Counted from the stretch's first letter, positions 8,622-17,127 are shown. The stretch is DNA of 64,000 nt from Nonlabens sp. YIK11 (GCF_001413925.1 NZ_LBMJ01000001.1:62001-126000), one strand, 5' to 3'. Notes: a model not told the origin generated them from the letters alone. Made by a program: numbers and translations.

Positions 8622-9590
8622 ATGAGTAAACCAATTACTGATTTCATAGAAAAATATTTCCTACACTTTAACGGCGCTGCGTTAGTAGATGCTGCAAAAG
8701 GATATGAGGACCAACTCAACAATGGCTCAAAAATGCTGGTTTCACTAGCTGGTGCCATGAGTACTGCCGAAATAGGGAAGATTTTTGCCGAAGTCATTCG
8801 CCAGGAAAAAGTTCACATCGTGTCCTGTACTGGTGCCAACCTTGAGGAAGATTTGATGAACCTTGTGGCGCACTCGCACTACAAACGCGTGCCCAACTAT
8901 CGTGATTTGACTCCGCAAGATGAATGGGATTTATTGGAAAAAGGATTGAACCGAGTAACAGATACCTGTATTCCAGAAGAAGAAGCCTTTAGAAGATTGC
9001 AAGAACATATCGTCAAGATCTGGAAAGATGCCGAAGCCAAAGGCGAGCGCTACTTCCCACACGAGTACATGTACAAGTTGTTGTTGAGCGGCGTGCTGGA
9101 AGAATACTATGAAATCCCTATCGAGAATTCATGGATGTACGCAGCCGCCAAAGCCAATTTACCTATTGTCGTCCCAGGTTGGGAAGACAGTACCATGGGA
9201 AACATTTTTGCTAGCTACGTCCTTAAAGGCGAGCTCAAGGCAAGCACCGTGAAAAGCGGTATTGAATACATGACCTATCTCGCAGACTGGTACACGGACA
9301 ACAGCGAGAACGGCATAGGATTTTTCCAGATAGGTGGTGGTATCGCAGGCGATTTCCCTATTTGTGTGGTGCCTATGTTGTATCAGGATATGGAGCGCAC
9401 GGACACGCCATTTTGGAGCTATTTCTGTCAAATTTCTGATTCTACGACAAGTTATGGAAGTTATTCTGGTGCCGTTCCCAATGAAAAAATCACATGGGGA
9501 AAATTAGACATCGATACTCCTAAATTCATCGTGGAGAGTGATGCCACCATTGTGGCACCGTTGATCTTTGCCTATTTATTGGAAATGTAA
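8622..9590 (+). CDS. Deoxyhypusine synthase-family protein (bacterial), possible homospermidine synthase
   Basis: A 322-residue homologue of deoxyhypusine synthase, which in eukaryotes and archaea transfers an aminobutyl group from spermidine to a lysine of eIF5A. Bacteria lack eIF5A. The catalytic lysine is kept in the conserved WGK (K294, in EKITWGKLDID), and NAD-site segments such as SLAGAMSTAEIG, VSCTGANLEEDLM, PGWEDSTMGNIF and IGGGIAGDF are visible. Position directly after arginine decarboxylase and agmatinase implies a polyamine substrate. The likeliest reaction is aminobutyl transfer to free putrescine, giving homospermidine; this is inference. A palindrome copy sits 7 bases after the stop. 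Confidence 0.85.
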   Translation: MSKPITDFIEKYFLHFNGAALVDAAKGYEDQLNNGSKMLVSLAGAMSTAEIGKIFAEVIRQEKVHIVSCTGANLEEDLMNLVAHSHYKRVPNYRDLTPQDEWDLLEKGLNRVTDTCIPEEEAFRRLQEHIVKIWKDAEAKGERYFPHEYMYKLLLSGVLEEYYEIPIENSWMYAAAKANLPIVVPGWEDSTMGNIFASYVLKGELKASTVKSGIEYMTYLADWYTDNSENGIGFFQIGGGIAGDFPICVVPMLYQDMERTDTPFWSYFCQISDSTTSYGSYSGAVPNEKITWGKLDIDTPKFIVESDATIVAPLIFAYLLEM

Positions 9591-9597
9591 AATGGAG

Positions 9598-9617
9598 TTC
9601 GCTTTCGCGAAAGCGAA
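9598..9617. repeat. Dispersed palindrome, copy 4 (intergenic)
   Basis: Perfect 20-base TTCGCTTTCGCGAAAGCGAA, 7 bases after the deoxyhypusine-synthase-like stop codon. No T-run follows, so it is not an ordinary terminator. Confidence 0.95.
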
Positions 9618-9651
9618 AACAAAACCATCCATCACTAATTAAAAAAACATC

Positions 9652-10050
9652 ATGAAAAATATACTGACACTTTTTGCTATCGCACTCGTACTTACCAGTT
9701 GTGGTTCCAAAAAAGACACAAATAAGGTAAGCAGAGATTTCAATATTGAGATCCTATCAGTTTACAACGACGAGGTCAAATTGAAATGTATCCAAGGCTG
9801 TGCCTGGAATGAACTTTCCTTTACGCTGAGTAATTATAAACCTCAAGGCATTGATGCCTATGGTATGACAGATCCTATCAACACGCTAGCAGATCTAAGC
9901 GACGACCTACCCGATTTTAAATTCACTATTGCCAAAACAGACAATGGCCTGACTCTTGAACGTATACGTGATACAGGTTGGAACAAACTATCGTTTGCCT
10001 GCTACCGCGAGTGCAATAAAAGAATCGACTATGAAGGTACTGAAGATTGA
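9652..10050 (+). CDS. Small lipoprotein of unknown function
   Basis: 132 residues. N-terminal lipoprotein signal peptide (MKNILTLFAIALVLTSC) with cleavage before Cys17. The mature part has two similar halves, each with a pair of cysteines near a WN-LSF motif: CIQGCAWNELSF and GWNKLSFACYREC. This suggests an internal duplication with disulfides or paired cysteines in the periplasm. I do not recognise the family. It is followed by a good terminator, so it may be the last gene of the polyamine transcript, but a separate promoter cannot be excluded. Confidence 0.75.
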   Translation: MKNILTLFAIALVLTSCGSKKDTNKVSRDFNIEILSVYNDEVKLKCIQGCAWNELSFTLSNYKPQGIDAYGMTDPINTLADLSDDLPDFKFTIAKTDNGLTLERIRDTGWNKLSFACYRECNKRIDYEGTED

Positions 10051-10083
10051 TGCACATCGCTCAAGCAGCAACTAAAACAAAAC

Positions 10084-10117
10084 AACCTGTACGTTTCAAA
10101 TCCTACAGGTTTTTTTG
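10084..10117 (+). terminator. Rho-independent terminator after the lipoprotein gene
   Basis: 8-bp stem AACCTGTA (10084-10091) with TACAGGTT (10104-10111) followed by a run of T. Confidence 0.85.
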
Positions 10118-10165
10118 TACCTATTAATTAACAGCTTCTAGGTAACCTAAAAACAGCATCTACAG

Positions 10166-10173
10166 TACCTTTG
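10166..10173 (+). promoter_or_regulatory. -7 promoter element of the GNAT-nitrilase fusion gene
   Basis: TACCTTTG. It overlaps the upstream in-frame TTG (10171), ruling that codon out as start and favouring the ATG at 10189 or 10195. Confidence 0.6.
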
Positions 10174-10188
10174 CAACCATTAATTCAT

Positions 10189-11736
10189 ATGACAATGAGC
10201 ACCGTAAATATTGATAAAATTGACAATTTAACCCTTGAATTTCTCAAGTTGGAAGACTATGAGCAATTGAAGCACGCGATGATTGACTCTTATACCAATC
10301 TGCCAGATTCCATCTGGAGTAGAGAGCAAATCAAGGCCTTGACCAACAAGTTCCCTGAAGGTCAGGTCGTCTTAAAAGTCAATGAAGAAATCGTCGCTTG
10401 TGCCCTATCCATTGTCGTGAAGTACGAAGATTTTAAAGGCAATTACACCTATGAACAGGTAACGGGCAACTATAAGTTTACCACGCATGATGATGAAGGT
10501 GATGTGCTTTATGGTATTGAGGTGTTTATCAAACCGCAGTTCCGTGGGATGCGATTGGGTCGTCGATTGTATGATTACCGCAAGGAATTGTGTGAGAACA
10601 TGAACTTGCGTGGAATCGCTTTTGGCGGTAGGATTCCAGGCTATCACAATTATGCCAAGGAGTTGACACCTAAACAATATATTGAGAAGGTGCGCATGAA
10701 AGAGATCAACGATCCTGTATTAAACTTTCAGCTGAGTAATGACTTTCACGTATCCAGAGTTTTGAAAAACTATCTGGATGAGGACGCCGCTTCAAAACAA
10801 TACGCTGTTTTACTTGAATGGGATAATATTTATTATACCGCGCCACTTAAAGCAGACGATACAAAAACCGTAAAAAGTACCGTGCGTCTCGGTTTGATTC
10901 AGTGGCAAATGCGTCCTTATTCTGGTATTGAAGAATTGATGCAACAGGTAGAATATTTTGTGGATAGCCTTGCCGCCTATAGATCTGATTTTGCGTTGTT
11001 CCCAGAGTATTTTAATGCTCCGCTTATGGCTGCCTATAATGATCATAGCGTGAGCGACGCCATACGTGAACTGGCCAAATACACGGCTATGATTAGAGAC
11101 AAATTCTCTGACCTTGCCATTAAATACAACATCAATATCATCACAGGTTCCATGCCTGAAATTATCGATGGACACCTATATAATATTGGAAATTTATGCC
11201 ATCGTGATGGTCGAGTGGAACAATATGAAAAGATCCATGTCACTCCAGACGAGCAAAAAGTTTGGGGTTTGAGCAACGGTAGCAAGATCCAAACCTTTGA
11301 TACCGACTGCGGTAAAATAGGAATTCTTATTTGTTATGACAGTGAGTTCCCAGAACTAAGTCGTATCATGGCGCAGGATGGCATGCAAATTCTTTTTGTT
11401 CCTTTCTTGACAGATACCCAAAATGCCTATGCGCGCGTACGACTGTGTTGCCAGGCTCGAGCGGTAGAGAATGAATGTTATGTGGCGATTGCTGGAAGCG
11501 TTGGTAACCTGCCCGCGGTTGAGAATATGGATATTTCTTATGCCCAAAGCGCGGTATTCACACCGTGTGATTTTGCGTTCCCTTCCAATGGTGTCAAAGC
11601 AGAAACCACACCTAATACAGAGATGATCCTTGTCGCAGATGTGGACATGGATTTACTTAAAGAACTGCACCACAACGGCGCAGTAAAGAATCTCAAGGAT
11701 AGACGTAAAGATCTTTACGAGGTGGTGAAAAAGTAG
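10189..11736 (+). CDS. Bifunctional GNAT acetyltransferase / nitrilase-superfamily amidohydrolase
   Basis: Two-domain fusion of about 515 residues. The N-terminal ~210 residues are a GNAT acetyltransferase (LEFLKLEDYEQL; acetyl-CoA loop FRGMRLGRRLYDYRKEL). The C-terminal ~280 residues are a carbon-nitrogen hydrolase with Glu in LFPEYFNAPLMA, Lys in YEKIHVTPDE and Cys in GILICYDSEFPELSR. The fusion is widespread and its physiological substrate is unknown to me. Start choice: the promoter at 10166-10173 requires a start downstream, and ATG codons at 10189 and 10195 (MSTVNIDKID) are the candidates. Monocistronic by layout. Confidence 0.9.
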   Translation: MTMSTVNIDKIDNLTLEFLKLEDYEQLKHAMIDSYTNLPDSIWSREQIKALTNKFPEGQVVLKVNEEIVACALSIVVKYEDFKGNYTYEQVTGNYKFTTHDDEGDVLYGIEVFIKPQFRGMRLGRRLYDYRKELCENMNLRGIAFGGRIPGYHNYAKELTPKQYIEKVRMKEINDPVLNFQLSNDFHVSRVLKNYLDEDAASKQYAVLLEWDNIYYTAPLKADDTKTVKSTVRLGLIQWQMRPYSGIEELMQQVEYFVDSLAAYRSDFALFPEYFNAPLMAAYNDHSVSDAIRELAKYTAMIRDKFSDLAIKYNINIITGSMPEIIDGHLYNIGNLCHRDGRVEQYEKIHVTPDEQKVWGLSNGSKIQTFDTDCGKIGILICYDSEFPELSRIMAQDGMQILFVPFLTDTQNAYARVRLCCQARAVENECYVAIAGSVGNLPAVENMDISYAQSAVFTPCDFAFPSNGVKAETTPNTEMILVADVDMDLLKELHHNGAVKNLKDRRKDLYEVVKK

Positions 11737-11774
11737 ATTTCAAAGGAAGTTAAAGGTTTTCAGTATATTTAAGT

Positions 11775-11936
11775 ATGAGAAAGAAAATTGAAAATACGGG
11801 TGCGATACTCCTTACATTGCTGATGATAGCCACCGCTGCGATAAAATATAACGGCTGGGAACTGGTAGGTGGAATATTCATGGCTATTTGTCTGGGAACT
11901 GCTTATATCGGGTTCGGAAGCTTTAGTTCTAAATGA
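11775..11936 (+). CDS. Small membrane protein, 53 residues
   Basis: ATG at 11775 to TGA at 11934-11936. The protein begins MRKKIENTGA, then has two hydrophobic stretches (about residues 9-24 and 31-49) separated by KYNGWE, and ends in GSFSSK: a positively charged start and two probable transmembrane helices. A promoter-like TATATTTA lies just upstream (11764-11771) and a strong terminator follows 60 bases after the stop, so it looks like an expressed unit. No family recognised. Confidence 0.55.
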   Translation: MRKKIENTGAILLTLLMIATAAIKYNGWELVGGIFMAICLGTAYIGFGSFSSK

Positions 11937-11942
11937 ATGGTT

Positions 11943-11958
11943 TTTAAAAGTCAATTTT
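11943..11958 (+). repeat. 16-base direct repeat, copy A
   Basis: TTTAAAAGTCAATTTT, identical to 12605-12620; both lie next to small genes of unknown function. Confidence 0.6.
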
Positions 11959-11995
11959 CATTTATCTAGAATCCTGCTTCAATTCATTTAATAAC

Positions 11996-12040
11996 AAACA
12001 ACTCCTTCCCGACGGTGTCGAGAAGGAGTTGTTTGTTTTG
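11996..12040 (+). terminator. Strong rho-independent terminator
   Basis: 13-bp perfect stem, 11996-12008 with 12022-12034, a 13-base loop, then a G/T-rich tail. It is placed to end transcription of the 53-residue membrane protein gene. Confidence 0.75.
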
Positions 12041-12161
12041 GTGATTAATCTGACCAGAGTTAGGTTTAGAAAATTGACAAAAAGTCCTAAGATCGATACA
12101 ATGTCGTAAAGAAGTAAACTATAAGCAATTAATTACTATCTTAAGGTAAAATTGAAGAACT

Positions 12162-12506
12162 ATGAGAAAGCTATTGGTAGTAATTGTATTAGCAATTGGG
12201 ACGTTCAGTTACGGACAAGAAAACAAGACTGAAGAGAAAGAAAAACCGTTGGTTGAATTTGAATCCGAGAGTGTTACTATAGATCCTGACTTAAAATTGA
12301 ACACCTATTCTGGTAACGTAAATCTAAAGACAGATTTACTGACGATCAAGAATGCCAAACGCATTATTTACGACGAAATAACCAAACAGATTATTGCCAC
12401 TGGATATATAGAATTCAGTATCGATGGTGAGATTCGATTTTCTGGCAAAGGAAAAATGAAACGGCTGCGATATACTTTAGGTGAATCTGTAGCCTACATA
12501 GAATAA
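12162..12506 (+). CDS. Exported LptA/OstA-like small protein
   Basis: 114 residues with a signal peptide (MRKLLVVIVLAIGTFSYGQ). The mature part resembles one OstA/LptA beta-jellyroll repeat: LNTYSGNVNLKTDLLTIKNAKRIIYDEITKQIIATG, a pattern in which a layer is defined, converted and restored. Full LptA proteins bridge lipopolysaccharide to the outer membrane and are longer, so this may be a single-domain periplasmic relative. No operon partner is seen; the gene stands alone between terminators and gaps. Confidence 0.65.
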   Translation: MRKLLVVIVLAIGTFSYGQENKTEEKEKPLVEFESESVTIDPDLKLNTYSGNVNLKTDLLTIKNAKRIIYDEITKQIIATGYIEFSIDGEIRFSGKGKMKRLRYTLGESVAYIE

Positions 12507-12604
12507 ACTTCAATTATTATAAATTATATATCTGGATTTTTCATTGCATTTGTTTTGAAACTACCTTGATTGGATTTAGGCGATTTAGATCTTAATAGAT
12601 GATA

Positions 12605-12620
12605 TTTAAAAGTCAATTTT
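12605..12620 (+). repeat. 16-base direct repeat, copy B
   Basis: TTTAAAAGTCAATTTT, identical to 11943-11958; 12 bases before the GTG start of the next gene. Confidence 0.6.
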
Positions 12621-12632
12621 AAATTAGATTTC

Positions 12633-13304
12633 GTGAAAAATTGGTGTCTATTTTTGGTTGTGGCCTGTTTTATTTCAACAGCACAAGTTTATGAAACAGA
12701 TCTTGTTATCGGCTTGGTAAATGGCGAGGAACTTTATGGAAGGGCTGAAATACCTAAAAAAACGAATCAACCCATAATCTTAAAACAATCAGATTTTGAT
12801 TCACAACTGGTCTTGCAACCGCATGAAATTGAATATATTATCCTTGATATTTTAGTCACTGCAAAAAGTAATTTTTTCTTTCCAGAAAATCCAAAAGATG
12901 AAGAGGAGAGACTTTATTTAGTAAGTTATAATTTGGGAACAGAAGAGAAGCCAGAATGGGTGTATGCTCAGGAAATTATTTCTGGCGATCTGTCCTATTA
13001 TGGCTATCACATTACCGCTAAAGAAAAGTCCGAATATATTAATTCTGTTGGTGGAATGGGCGCTGGGTCATACCCAGTTCCAATCGGATCGAGATATACT
13101 TTTGATATCGGTAGATATTTCTATAAAACTTATGATGGCACCATTTACAGAGAAAAGGGTTCCAAAGCCTCATTTTTAAGCAAAAATGCAGATGTTTTGA
13201 TGTCTGACTGTATGGACTTGGTGAAATCCATTCGCGAGAAAAAACGATTTGAAGAAGGTGACGTTGATCAGTTCATTTACAAATATAATCAAGGCTGTTA
13301 CTAG
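12633..13304 (+). CDS. Exported protein of unknown function
   Basis: 223 residues starting with GTG at 12633, with a signal peptide (MKNWCLFLVVACFISTAQ). The mature protein is mixed acidic/aromatic with repeated short strands (DLVIGLVNGEELYGRAEI; YLVSYNLG; YDGTIYREKGSKASFL), suggesting a beta-rich fold. I do not recognise a family. It ends 11 bases before the convergent glycosyltransferase gene, with no obvious terminator between. Confidence 0.65.
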   Translation: MKNWCLFLVVACFISTAQVYETDLVIGLVNGEELYGRAEIPKKTNQPIILKQSDFDSQLVLQPHEIEYIILDILVTAKSNFFFPENPKDEEERLYLVSYNLGTEEKPEWVYAQEIISGDLSYYGYHITAKEKSEYINSVGGMGAGSYPVPIGSRYTFDIGRYFYKTYDGTIYREKGSKASFLSKNADVLMSDCMDLVKSIREKKRFEEGDVDQFIYKYNQGCY

Positions 13305-13315
13305 AGAGATTTAGG

Positions 13316-14710
13316 CTAGTTAAGCATTAGGTCTTTATTTCGCTTTCGCGAAAGCAACTCAAACACCAACATCCCAACAACACATAAATATTCCACCGCA
13401 ATCCACCACAAATTTTCCTGATAGGATGCGTTTGAATAGGCCGAATAACTGACAAACACCAAAAAACTCCAGACCATCATGTACCTATATCTCGTAAAAA
13501 CCGAAAACAAAAGTGGTATCGTCAAATACCATGGATGAACCGTCGTGGACAGCAGCAAATAAATCGTGAACGAGAAAAGAATACTACCTAGCAAGATTTC
13601 TGGAAACTGATTCTTCCTCAATACCGCCATCAAAATAACAGAAGCCAACGTAATTAACGGTAAAATTTTTCCGACCGTTCCTATAATATTATAACCGGTG
13701 ACTTCATAGCCTATGGCTCGGATAACGTAGTAAACACTCGCATTGAACTCAAAGCTATTGAACCATAGCCCTACACTAGAGCCATATTTTTCAAACAATT
13801 CTTCAGATAGAAATGGTGCAAAGCCAGCAATAACAACGATCGCCAGGATACCGAAAAATAAAAAAAGCTTACGCCACTTCAAGGACTTCAGCAGCAACGG
13901 GAAAATGATCACCGGCAATAGTTTTAAAAGTACTCCTAAGCCCAAGTAAATGGGACTCTTGATTCTATCGTAACAGATGAAATGATAGACTCCAATGAGC
14001 ATTAAACAGGCCATGACGCCTTCCCAATGAAGGTTGCCCGTCAATTCAATCAAAATAAAAGGATTGAGGTAATAGAGTAAAATCAATTGTTCTGGTTTGC
14101 CTAGAATACGAAGTAATTTGATACCGTATAGAAAGATCAAAACCTCTGAAACAATGATAAAAATCCGCATCCAGACTACTGTCATAACAATGCTGTTGCC
14201 TCCTAAGAAAGCGGCTGCAGCAAAAAATAGCTGGTTGAATGGCGGATAATTGGTATAGTGCCCACTGGACAGTTCGCCCATGGAGGCATGCAGTAAATCT
14301 GCATTGGGGATGAAGTCTACACCAGTTGCAATGAGCTCATCGGGCAGATATAGGTATGGATTGTAACCATTGAGGAGCATGTGTCCATCCCAAATGAATC
14401 TGAAAAAATCCTGCGATAAATTGGGTGTATCCCATAAGAAAACCAATCGCAAGGCCACACCTACCAACAACCAGGCTAGAATATGTGGCTTAGCTTGTGT
14501 TTTGAAAGAAAGCCATTCTGGAAATAGCTGTAACTCCTTTTTACGGGAATAGTCAGCGATCCAGTAAAAGCCCAAGAATAAAACAAACAGTCCCGAATAA
14601 AGGAGAAGATTGTCGAGAAACTGCTTTCGCGAAAGCGAACTAAAAATAGCATAGCCAAAAAAGCTGAGGATGAGAAGGATCCCAAAGCCATTTTGCAGCC
14701 GCGTCTTCAT
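13316..14710 (-). CDS. Polyprenol-phosphate-mannose-dependent mannosyltransferase-like membrane protein (GT-C)
   Basis: 464 residues with about ten hydrophobic helices. The first large loop holds SQDFFRFIWDGHMLLNGYNPYLY, like the acidic-loop signature of GT-C (GT87/MptB-like) transferases, and PPFNQLFFAAAAFLG follows. Such enzymes move a sugar from a polyprenyl-phosphate donor outside the membrane. The adjacent DPM1-like gene could make that donor. Last gene of a three-gene minus-strand operon. Two palindrome copies lie in it: one near the C-terminus (LLSRKRNKD), one between the first two helices (SLSRKQF). Confidence 0.75.
   Translation of the reverse strand: MKTRLQNGFGILLILSFFGYAIFSSLSRKQFLDNLLLYSGLFVLFLGFYWIADYSRKKELQLFPEWLSFKTQAKPHILAWLLVGVALRLVFLWDTPNLSQDFFRFIWDGHMLLNGYNPYLYLPDELIATGVDFIPNADLLHASMGELSSGHYTNYPPFNQLFFAAAAFLGGNSIVMTVVWMRIFIIVSEVLIFLYGIKLLRILGKPEQLILLYYLNPFILIELTGNLHWEGVMACLMLIGVYHFICYDRIKSPIYLGLGVLLKLLPVIIFPLLLKSLKWRKLFLFFGILAIVVIAGFAPFLSEELFEKYGSSVGLWFNSFEFNASVYYVIRAIGYEVTGYNIIGTVGKILPLITLASVILMAVLRKNQFPEILLGSILFSFTIYLLLSTTVHPWYLTIPLLFSVFTRYRYMMVWSFLVFVSYSAYSNASYQENLWWIAVEYLCVVGMLVFELLSRKRNKDLMLN
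13341..13355. repeat. Dispersed palindrome, copy 5 (inside mannosyltransferase gene)
   Basis: 15 of 16 core bases (last G replaced by A). Read as LSRKR near the protein C-terminus. Confidence 0.9.
14623..14637. repeat. Dispersed palindrome, copy 6 (inside mannosyltransferase gene)
   Basis: Exact GCTTTCGCGAAAGC core, one outer base changed; read as SLSRK. Confidence 0.9.
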
Positions 14711-16198
14711 TTACTGCTTGTCTGTTAAACTGGAGAAAAATACAAACCCAAACCCAATGACGAGCATGAGATGAAATGGAAATAGCCCGAAATCGCCACC
14801 TTGATCGCCCACAATAAATGCAGAGTACAGCCCAAACATGAAATAAAGCATGAGTAAGCCCTCGATAACCACATTGGGACTTACTTTTTTACGCAGGTAT
14901 TTATTGGTCTTCCAATTACTGCCTACCGCGGCCAGATTGAATTTAGGCGTGCGTACAAATTCACTGCGCTTGCCCAGATGGCCTTCTATCACGGCAATGG
15001 AATTGTGTAACGAGAAGCCCATCGCGATGCTGAAAAACGTGAAAAACATACCGATGTACGTGACAAAATTCTTGAAACCGCCGCCGTAGATATTGCGGTA
15101 CATGAACCAGTAGCAAATGAAAAAGATGATGGTACTAATGACAAAAAAGCTCATCACGATAAAGTAGATCCTCAAATGTTCATACTCGTTCTTGATGTAC
15201 AACATGGGAATGCTTAAAATGGCCACGATGAGGACATTCAAGAACATCGTGCTGTTGAGAAGGTGCAGGATCCCGTGAAATTTAGTCTTGAAGGAAAGGT
15301 TTTTACTGGACAGCACTTTCCTGAACATTTTTTGGAAATTCTCTGCGCCGCCTTTATTCCATCTAAATTGCTGTGAACGCGCTGCGCTTATCACCATGGG
15401 CAATTCAGCTGGAGTGGTGACGTCTTCTAGATAAACGAATTTCCAGTTCTTGAGTTGGGCGCGGTAACTTAAATCCAGATCTTCGGTAAGCGTGTCGCCT
15501 TGCCAGTTTCCTGCATCAAAAATGGTTTGTTTGCGCCATATGCCAGCCGTACCGTTAAAGTTGATGAAGTGACCTTTAGAATTGCGACCTACCTGTTCTA
15601 GAGTAAAGTGAGCGTCCAGGGCAAATGCCTGCACTTGGGTCAAGATGCTGTAATCTCTATTGAGATGCGACCATCGCGTTTGTACGACACCAACTTTAGG
15701 ATTCTTGAAATGGCCAATGGTTTTGAGTAGCCAGTCTGCCTCTGGTAAAAAATCGGCATCAAAGATGGCGATAAAATCACCTTTGGCGATTTTGAGTCCT
15801 TCTTTGAGTGCGCCTGCTTTGTAACTGGTACGATTCTCACGTTGTATGTGACTAACATCAAAACCTAGCTCTTGAAGCTTTTTGACTTTTAAGGCCGTAA
15901 TCTCAACCGATTCATCTGTACTATCATCCAGTACCTGAATCTCTAATTTGTTTTTGGGATACTCCAGAAAAGCCATGTTATCCAGCAAGCGCTCCATGAC
16001 GTATAATTCATTAAATACGGGCAGCTGTATAGTGACGTATGGTAGATCGTCTGTTTGTTGAACAGAAACGGTGGCTTGCTTGTTTTTCTTTTGCGCCTTG
16101 AGATAATTGATCAACAAATTGAGCTGCGAAAAAGAATAGAACAAGATCATGAGCAATGATGCCGAATATACCACGATGCAAATCCACTCCAAGATCAT
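14711..16198 (-). CDS. Cellulose-synthase-like family 2 glycosyltransferase
   Basis: 495-residue processive-type GT2: an N-terminal membrane helix, then a cytoplasmic GT-A domain with VTIQLPVFNE, LDDSTDES (D), FDADF (DxD), LTEDLDLSYR (TED) and QQFRWNKGG (QxxRW), then four to five C-terminal helices. This D/DxD/TED/QxxRW set marks enzymes polymerising or transferring sugars at the membrane, such as cellulose synthase or glucomannan synthase relatives. The exact product is not determinable. It overlaps the DPM1-like gene by 4 bases and directly abuts the GT-C gene. Confidence 0.88.
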   Translation of the reverse strand: MILEWICIVVYSASLLMILFYSFSQLNLLINYLKAQKKNKQATVSVQQTDDLPYVTIQLPVFNELYVMERLLDNMAFLEYPKNKLEIQVLDDSTDESVEITALKVKKLQELGFDVSHIQRENRTSYKAGALKEGLKIAKGDFIAIFDADFLPEADWLLKTIGHFKNPKVGVVQTRWSHLNRDYSILTQVQAFALDAHFTLEQVGRNSKGHFINFNGTAGIWRKQTIFDAGNWQGDTLTEDLDLSYRAQLKNWKFVYLEDVTTPAELPMVISAARSQQFRWNKGGAENFQKMFRKVLSSKNLSFKTKFHGILHLLNSTMFLNVLIVAILSIPMLYIKNEYEHLRIYFIVMSFFVISTIIFFICYWFMYRNIYGGGFKNFVTYIGMFFTFFSIAMGFSLHNSIAVIEGHLGKRSEFVRTPKFNLAAVGSNWKTNKYLRKKVSPNVVIEGLLMLYFMFGLYSAFIVGDQGGDFGLFPFHLMLVIGFGFVFFSSLTDKQ

Positions 16199-16899
16199 TT
16201 CTTAAGGCCGTATTTGAAGATCCATGTTAAAATTTTAACACCTGCAAAGATAGCACCTTTGACCGTTCCTGACACCTTGGAAACGCCTATTCTATTGCGA
16301 TACCGCACGGGAATCTCTTCATAAGAATAGTTTTTTTTCAGCGCCTTTAATTGCATCTCTACCGTCCAGCCATAGGTTTCATCTTCCATGTTTAAGGCTA
16401 CCAACTTGTCATATTTGATCGCTCTAAAAGGACCCAAGTCTGTAAATCTTGAATTGAAGAACAGCTTCATCAATGTGGTGGCGAGCCAGTTTCCAAAAAT
16501 TTGTGGGAACGTCATCGATCCAGCTTCTCTAAGTTTTTTATTGCGGGCGCCAATGACCAAGTCCACATTGGATTCTATGATAGGCGCTACAAGTTCTGTA
16601 AGTTGTTCTGGATAATCGCTGTAGTCACCATCTAAAAATACGATGATGTCTGGCTTGTTTTCCTTTTGGGCCACGTACTCCAGACCCTTGAGACAGGCAA
16701 AACCGTAGCCACGTCTGGATTCTTTTAAAACTGTGGCACCAGCTTGAGATGCATTGGCCTCTGTGGCATCAGTAGAATTATTGCTCACGACGATGACTTC
16801 ATCTACCATTGCAGGAATATCTGCTAGGACAAGACCGATGGAGTCTGCCTCGTTAAAGGCAGGAATGATAACATTGATGATCGTATTGGGACGCGGCAA
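16195..16899 (-). CDS. Dolichol-phosphate mannosyltransferase-like GT2
   Basis: 234-residue GT2 without the membrane anchor of the larger DPM forms. Motifs: VIIPAFNEADSIG, VVSNNSTDAT, FLDGDYSDYPEQ (DxD) and the product-site TDLGPFRAIKYD. The family makes polyprenyl-phosphate-sugar from a nucleotide sugar at the inner face of the membrane, matching the need of the GT-C enzyme two genes on. Starts with TTG at 16899; first gene of the three-gene cluster. The 228 bases upstream hold palindrome copy 7 and no other gene. Confidence 0.82.
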   Translation of the reverse strand: MPRPNTIINVIIPAFNEADSIGLVLADIPAMVDEVIVVSNNSTDATEANASQAGATVLKESRRGYGFACLKGLEYVAQKENKPDIIVFLDGDYSDYPEQLTELVAPIIESNVDLVIGARNKKLREAGSMTFPQIFGNWLATTLMKLFFNSRFTDLGPFRAIKYDKLVALNMEDETYGWTVEMQLKALKKNYSYEEIPVRYRNRIGVSKVSGTVKGAIFAGVKILTWIFKYGLKK

Positions 16900-17097
16900 T
16901 AGCTGTTTTTTAAAATCACAAATAAGAACACTCCAAATTGACTCAGAAAATCGAAAAAGTAGGTTTCACTTGCTGTTGCAAATCTATGGCAAACCTATAG
17001 AAAACAGGCTTTGGTAACCGGCTAATGGGAAGAATATCCTGCTAACTGGGAACTATTTTACAATAGTTAGGCGAATGTTGGATAGCCTATGAAGGAA

Positions 17098-17117
17098 TTC
17101 GCTTTCGCGAAAGCGAA
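17098..17117. repeat. Dispersed palindrome, copy 7 (intergenic)
   Basis: Perfect 20-base form, 10 bases after the stop of the outer-membrane barrel gene (minus strand). Confidence 0.95.
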
Positions 17118-17127
17118 CTACCATAAA

